From the NCBI GenBank assembly GCA_050084985.1, contig JBITNC010000001.1, positions 212,474,001 through 212,538,000 on the forward strand: DNA of 64,000 nt, read 5' to 3'. Every line of letters starts with the position of its first letter. Positions within the stretch are counted from its first letter, which is position 1. This stretch comes from Nageia nagi. Its lineage: Eukaryota; Pinophyta. The translations under genes and the position numbers were made by a program. Under the pieces are notes generated by a model, which saw only the letters and a program-made list of their open reading frames with translations, made no database searches and was not told the origin of the DNA. Positions 60,896-64,000 of the stretch are shown here, piece by piece.

Positions 60896-62414
60896 TAGAC
60901 ATTTTTATGATGGATCCAAAGGATGAAATTATTATTATTTTTTATGATCATGGGGGCATGATCTAGCATTTTATTTTGATGAACATGAGTATTTGGTCAA
61001 TATACTTAAATGATTATTTTTTGATCATGATATGATGATGATTGATGGTTGCATATGCATACTATTGTATTTAGACTTATGATGTATGTATGTCTCTAGA
61101 TGCATGGTTAGATGATTTGAGTTTTTATTATCGATGAAACATTTACTTACTTTTTTATGATTTCAAATCTTATTATATCTTGATGTATGAAAATGAATAA
61201 AAGAAGATTATTATGATGTAAAACTATCAGAATAAGACCATATTTTATTTTTAATAGTATCAAATCAAATATCATCATTTTCTATTTTTCTTAGCTACTT
61301 ATACAAATGAGATGATGTATATATGTAAAATGGTATGAACACACATGAAAAAATGTATGAATGTATAATATTATGGATGTATAATATATTAGGACACATG
61401 TATGTATGAATGTATGGGATGACTATTTAAATGTTAAACATGATGACTTAATTGATGCACTAAGATTATAATAATGGGATATTATTATGAAATGAAATGA
61501 ATGTATAATATATAAAGAAGTGTAATGAGTAATATATTAACACTAACTTTATCAAATAATCTTTTATTTCAATTTACTCTATCAAAGATGATATAATACA
61601 AAGTTATGATAGACTTTTAAGTTTATTATGAACCCATGTGTGTGTAGTGATAATGATTTTCATCTCTTAGCATTTGTTAATTTAATGTTATAAGAGCATA
61701 GGATATATAGTTTTTATTTTTCCATGTGAAACATCCAAAGGTCCATCTTAAAGGATGGACATGTCACCTCTCCATATGGTATACCTCACTACTAGACAAG
61801 CATTCATAGCCTCAATGATTAACCCCTAGATCCTATAACAACCTTGCTCTATTTTTGGTTAGGCATCCATAGTCCTGATAGAGAATACTAAAATCACCCA
61901 AGAATTCTACTTTTATTTTATTTTTCTTCTCCCCTAATTTTTTTTTTTATTTTTTTATTTTTTTTGCTACCTTTTGGCTTCGAGATGAAATGAAATAATA
62001 GAATAAATACTTATTTAAATTATGCTCTAAGAACATCAAATCTTTGAATTTTTTAAGATTTATAGTGTGTAAAAGTGTATGAGTTCACATTATTTTAATA
62101 GTGTATAAGGTCATGTTTGTTTATCATCCAAAGTTTTAGAAATCTTGCTAAAAATATTTTGATAGAATAGAATATAAATAATATACCTATGAACTACTCC
62201 TTTATTTATATGTTTAACTATATATATGAATAATGTAGGAATGTATTTGTAGGGTGTTAACATACTTATCTTGGTAGGTTACTATAATTGTCATGTTTCA
62301 CATTTAATAGTTTCATAATGATAAATAAAATGAATAAAGTGAGTACAATGGTATAATGAAAACACATAAGGCAGTGCACCCAATAGCTAAGATGCTTTAG
62401 AAATAATTTTTGAG

Positions 62415-62447
<33 letters not shown>

Positions 62448-62595
62448 TTTTGAGTTTTTATATTTTCAATTTTTTTACTTTTGTATTTTTTGATCTTTTT
62501 AGTTTTTGTAATTTTTTTTTTATTTTTGTAATTTTTCATGTTTATTTTTTTATTAATATCTTCTATTTCTACATAATGGATTCCTAGTCAATCAA
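60896..62595. other. Conserved non-coding segment (match to 11.4-13.2 kb)
   Basis: No gene. Aligns with 11410-13234 over most of its length, including a pyrimidine-rich tract and (TA)n at 62415-62443. Confidence 0.6.
62415..62443. repeat. (TA)n microsatellite
   Basis: About 14 TA dinucleotides, in a position comparable to 12855-12902. Confidence 0.9.
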
Positions 62596-62599
62596 AGGT

Positions 62600-63249
62600 T
62601 TTTCATAGATCATTGTGAGTGATGGGGTAAAAATGATAATGAGTATGAACAGTATGGTTGAAAATCCAATAAGTGGCTTAATGAGTGATAGAGATAGAAA
62701 ATATTAAATCTTAATGGAAAATATTTACAAATATTATATGGGCCATAAGGAGCTCATCAAAAGACTCATGAGGATGTAAGGATGATGGTCCACATAATCT
62801 AATGAATCTACAAATAAATGGATTAATGTAGAAATTAATCATAATTCTTCACATGAAATTTATTCTATAAAGTAGGTAGATGAGGTCTTGGAGAAATTCT
62901 TCATCAGGTATATTACAAATTAAGCAAGTTTTCTAGCATGGTTTATGATCAAAAAAGAGATCCATCCAAAAAGATTCTTTTAGAGCATTGTAAGCATATT
63001 CAAACCTATCTAGTAGACTTATCACTATTATCATGGATATAATTTTAAGTTGAACATCCTCAAGTAACTCATAAAAGTGATTTGTATCTAAGTTTGATGG
63101 CTAGGCTTCACTTTCTACATGGTCACTCGAGAATGTGCATGGTGAATGTAGGATTAAGGTGAAGATAAATCCCAAGGAGTAAGTGGAATATGATATGGAT
63201 AAAAAACCTCTTGATCGATAGGTGCAGAAGCATAATGAACATGATTCAT
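62600..63249 (-). pseudogene. Conserved unknown reading frame, copy B
   Basis: Minus-strand ATG at 63249 reads MNHVHYASAPIDQEVFYPYH. After one frame change near 63090 it continues NLDTNHFYELLEDVQLKII, then RFEYAYNALKESFWMDLFF, DHKPC, a stop, KTCLICNIPDEEFLQDL and LLYRINFM, then HPHESFDELLMAHIIF to about 62650. It pairs residue by residue with copy A (13235-13897) over about 150 codons. CPC-type spacing of Cys residues (DHKPC...TCLIC) is notable. No family recognised. Confidence 0.6.
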
Positions 63250-63695
63250 AATTTTTATTATTTTATAATGCAATCAACCATCTATAACATTATACAAAAA
63301 TGTTTAGAAGTTGCACATGGTTTTCTAAAGACAACATATATAAGGCTTTTATTTGTATGAAAATAACTTATTAGCATGCAAAGATTGAGCAATATATACA
63401 ACACACACTTTACATACATGCATGACATAAATATTTTATTTCATTTTGAATTTTTTGATATTTTTGTTATTTTTATGATATTTTTTATTATTTTCATAAT
63501 GTTTTTATGGTTTTCATAGAGGATGACTATTTATAATCTCTAAGTGATGATGGTAAATAGCTTTCCTATGAATAATCCAACAACATCCATGATTTAAAAA
63601 GTAATAGTAACGAGGTCATAATCAAAGGCGAATAGGATCTTATCTTAGAATATATGGTTGGCAATAAATAAGATAAGAAATGAGGGGTAGGATTG

Positions 63696-64000
63696 TGTGA
63701 TGTCCCCAAATTTGTATAACATCCACTTTCTCTCCTCTTGGAGTGTGACGTTCAAGGCAAAGGAGGAGAAACCAAAATTAAATTAATTTAGGAGTATTTT
63801 ATTAATATTTTGCATTTATTTCTATAACCAAGGCTAAAGAGACCCTTGAGGCACTCACCTTGGATTTTATTTAATTAATCTGGCTCAATTATTTGTAATT
63901 AATGCAATATTAGTCTCTCATAATGGGACGTTGCATTTATGAGACATTGATCTTGTAATTTGGTATCTATAGGCAACCATTATGGGATGTTGGGCTTCCT
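63696..64000 (+). mobile_element. Possible start of another LTR
   Basis: The sequence changes at about 63696 to TGTGATGTCCCCAAATTTG, followed by less AT-rich text with repeated GGGACGTTG- and GGGATGTTGG-like words. TGT(G/A)ATGTCCC is a common start of plant gypsy LTRs. The match to the 11-14 kb copy is lost from here. The other end is outside the window. Confidence 0.4.

Larger units (their letters stand above)
56928..64000 (-). mobile_element. Ty3/gypsy element, same family as 11-26 kb, continues past window
   Basis: From its 3' end: LTR (56928-57761), polypurine tract, an antisense PMD gene, a long non-coding segment and a minus-strand unknown frame. The last two align with 11.4-13.9 kb. 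Pol and gag would lie beyond 64000. A foreign LTR seems to interrupt it near 63696. Confidence 0.75.

Noticed and set aside
1-64000. Host genes, tRNA or rRNA genes
   Set aside because: No clear cloverleaf, rRNA motif or multi-exon host gene was recognised by eye on either strand; a tRNAscan or protein search could still find small ones.

Overview
The window is retrotransposon-dominated, AT-rich plant nuclear DNA with no host gene that I can recognise. Copia and gypsy LTR retrotransposons, plant mobile domain (PMD) genes, large satellite blocks and nested insertions point to a seed plant with a very large genome. A gymnosperm is plausible but not proven from the sequence.

Layout: (1) 332-10183 is a complete Ty1/copia element of Sirevirus type with about 2.25-kb LTRs, TAGTA target duplications, a tRNA-Met primer site, one gag-pol reading frame broken by stops, and four AGGGGGAG polypurine tracts. 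(2) About 11.2-26.1 kb is a minus-strand Ty3/gypsy element of the Tat type. It has a 5' LTR at 25274-26085, then gag, protease, RT-RNase H, a second RNase H and integrase, followed by a conserved minus-strand reading frame of unknown function (13.2-13.9 kb). (3) 26.1-29.5 kb is an irregular CCATGG-rich minisatellite. (4) 29564-44313 is a decayed plus-strand chromovirus with a chromodomain. A second, pol-less gypsy element (30555-39301, minus strand) is nested in its gag; that element has two LTRs and a near-perfect 5-bp duplication, and carries only gag plus an antisense PMD gene. (5) 44.3-56.9 kb is an array of about 350-bp satellite monomers, interrupted at 47466-51255 by a truncated element with the same plan (LTR, primer site, gag-like frame, antisense PMD), and ending in an inverted junction. 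(6) 56928 to the window end is another minus-strand gypsy element of the 25-kb LTR family: its 3' LTR, an antisense PMD gene, and a second copy of the unknown minus-strand frame. A new LTR appears to begin near 63696.

The recurring theme is a gypsy group in which the space between pol (or gag) and the 3' LTR holds a PMD gene on the opposite strand, in one full-length-type copy and two apparently pol-less copies. Two copies of the full-length family also share an unassigned sense-strand frame next to that PMD region. All coding regions seen are decayed by stops and frameshifts, so these are pseudogenes; domain calls rest on protein motifs read by eye.
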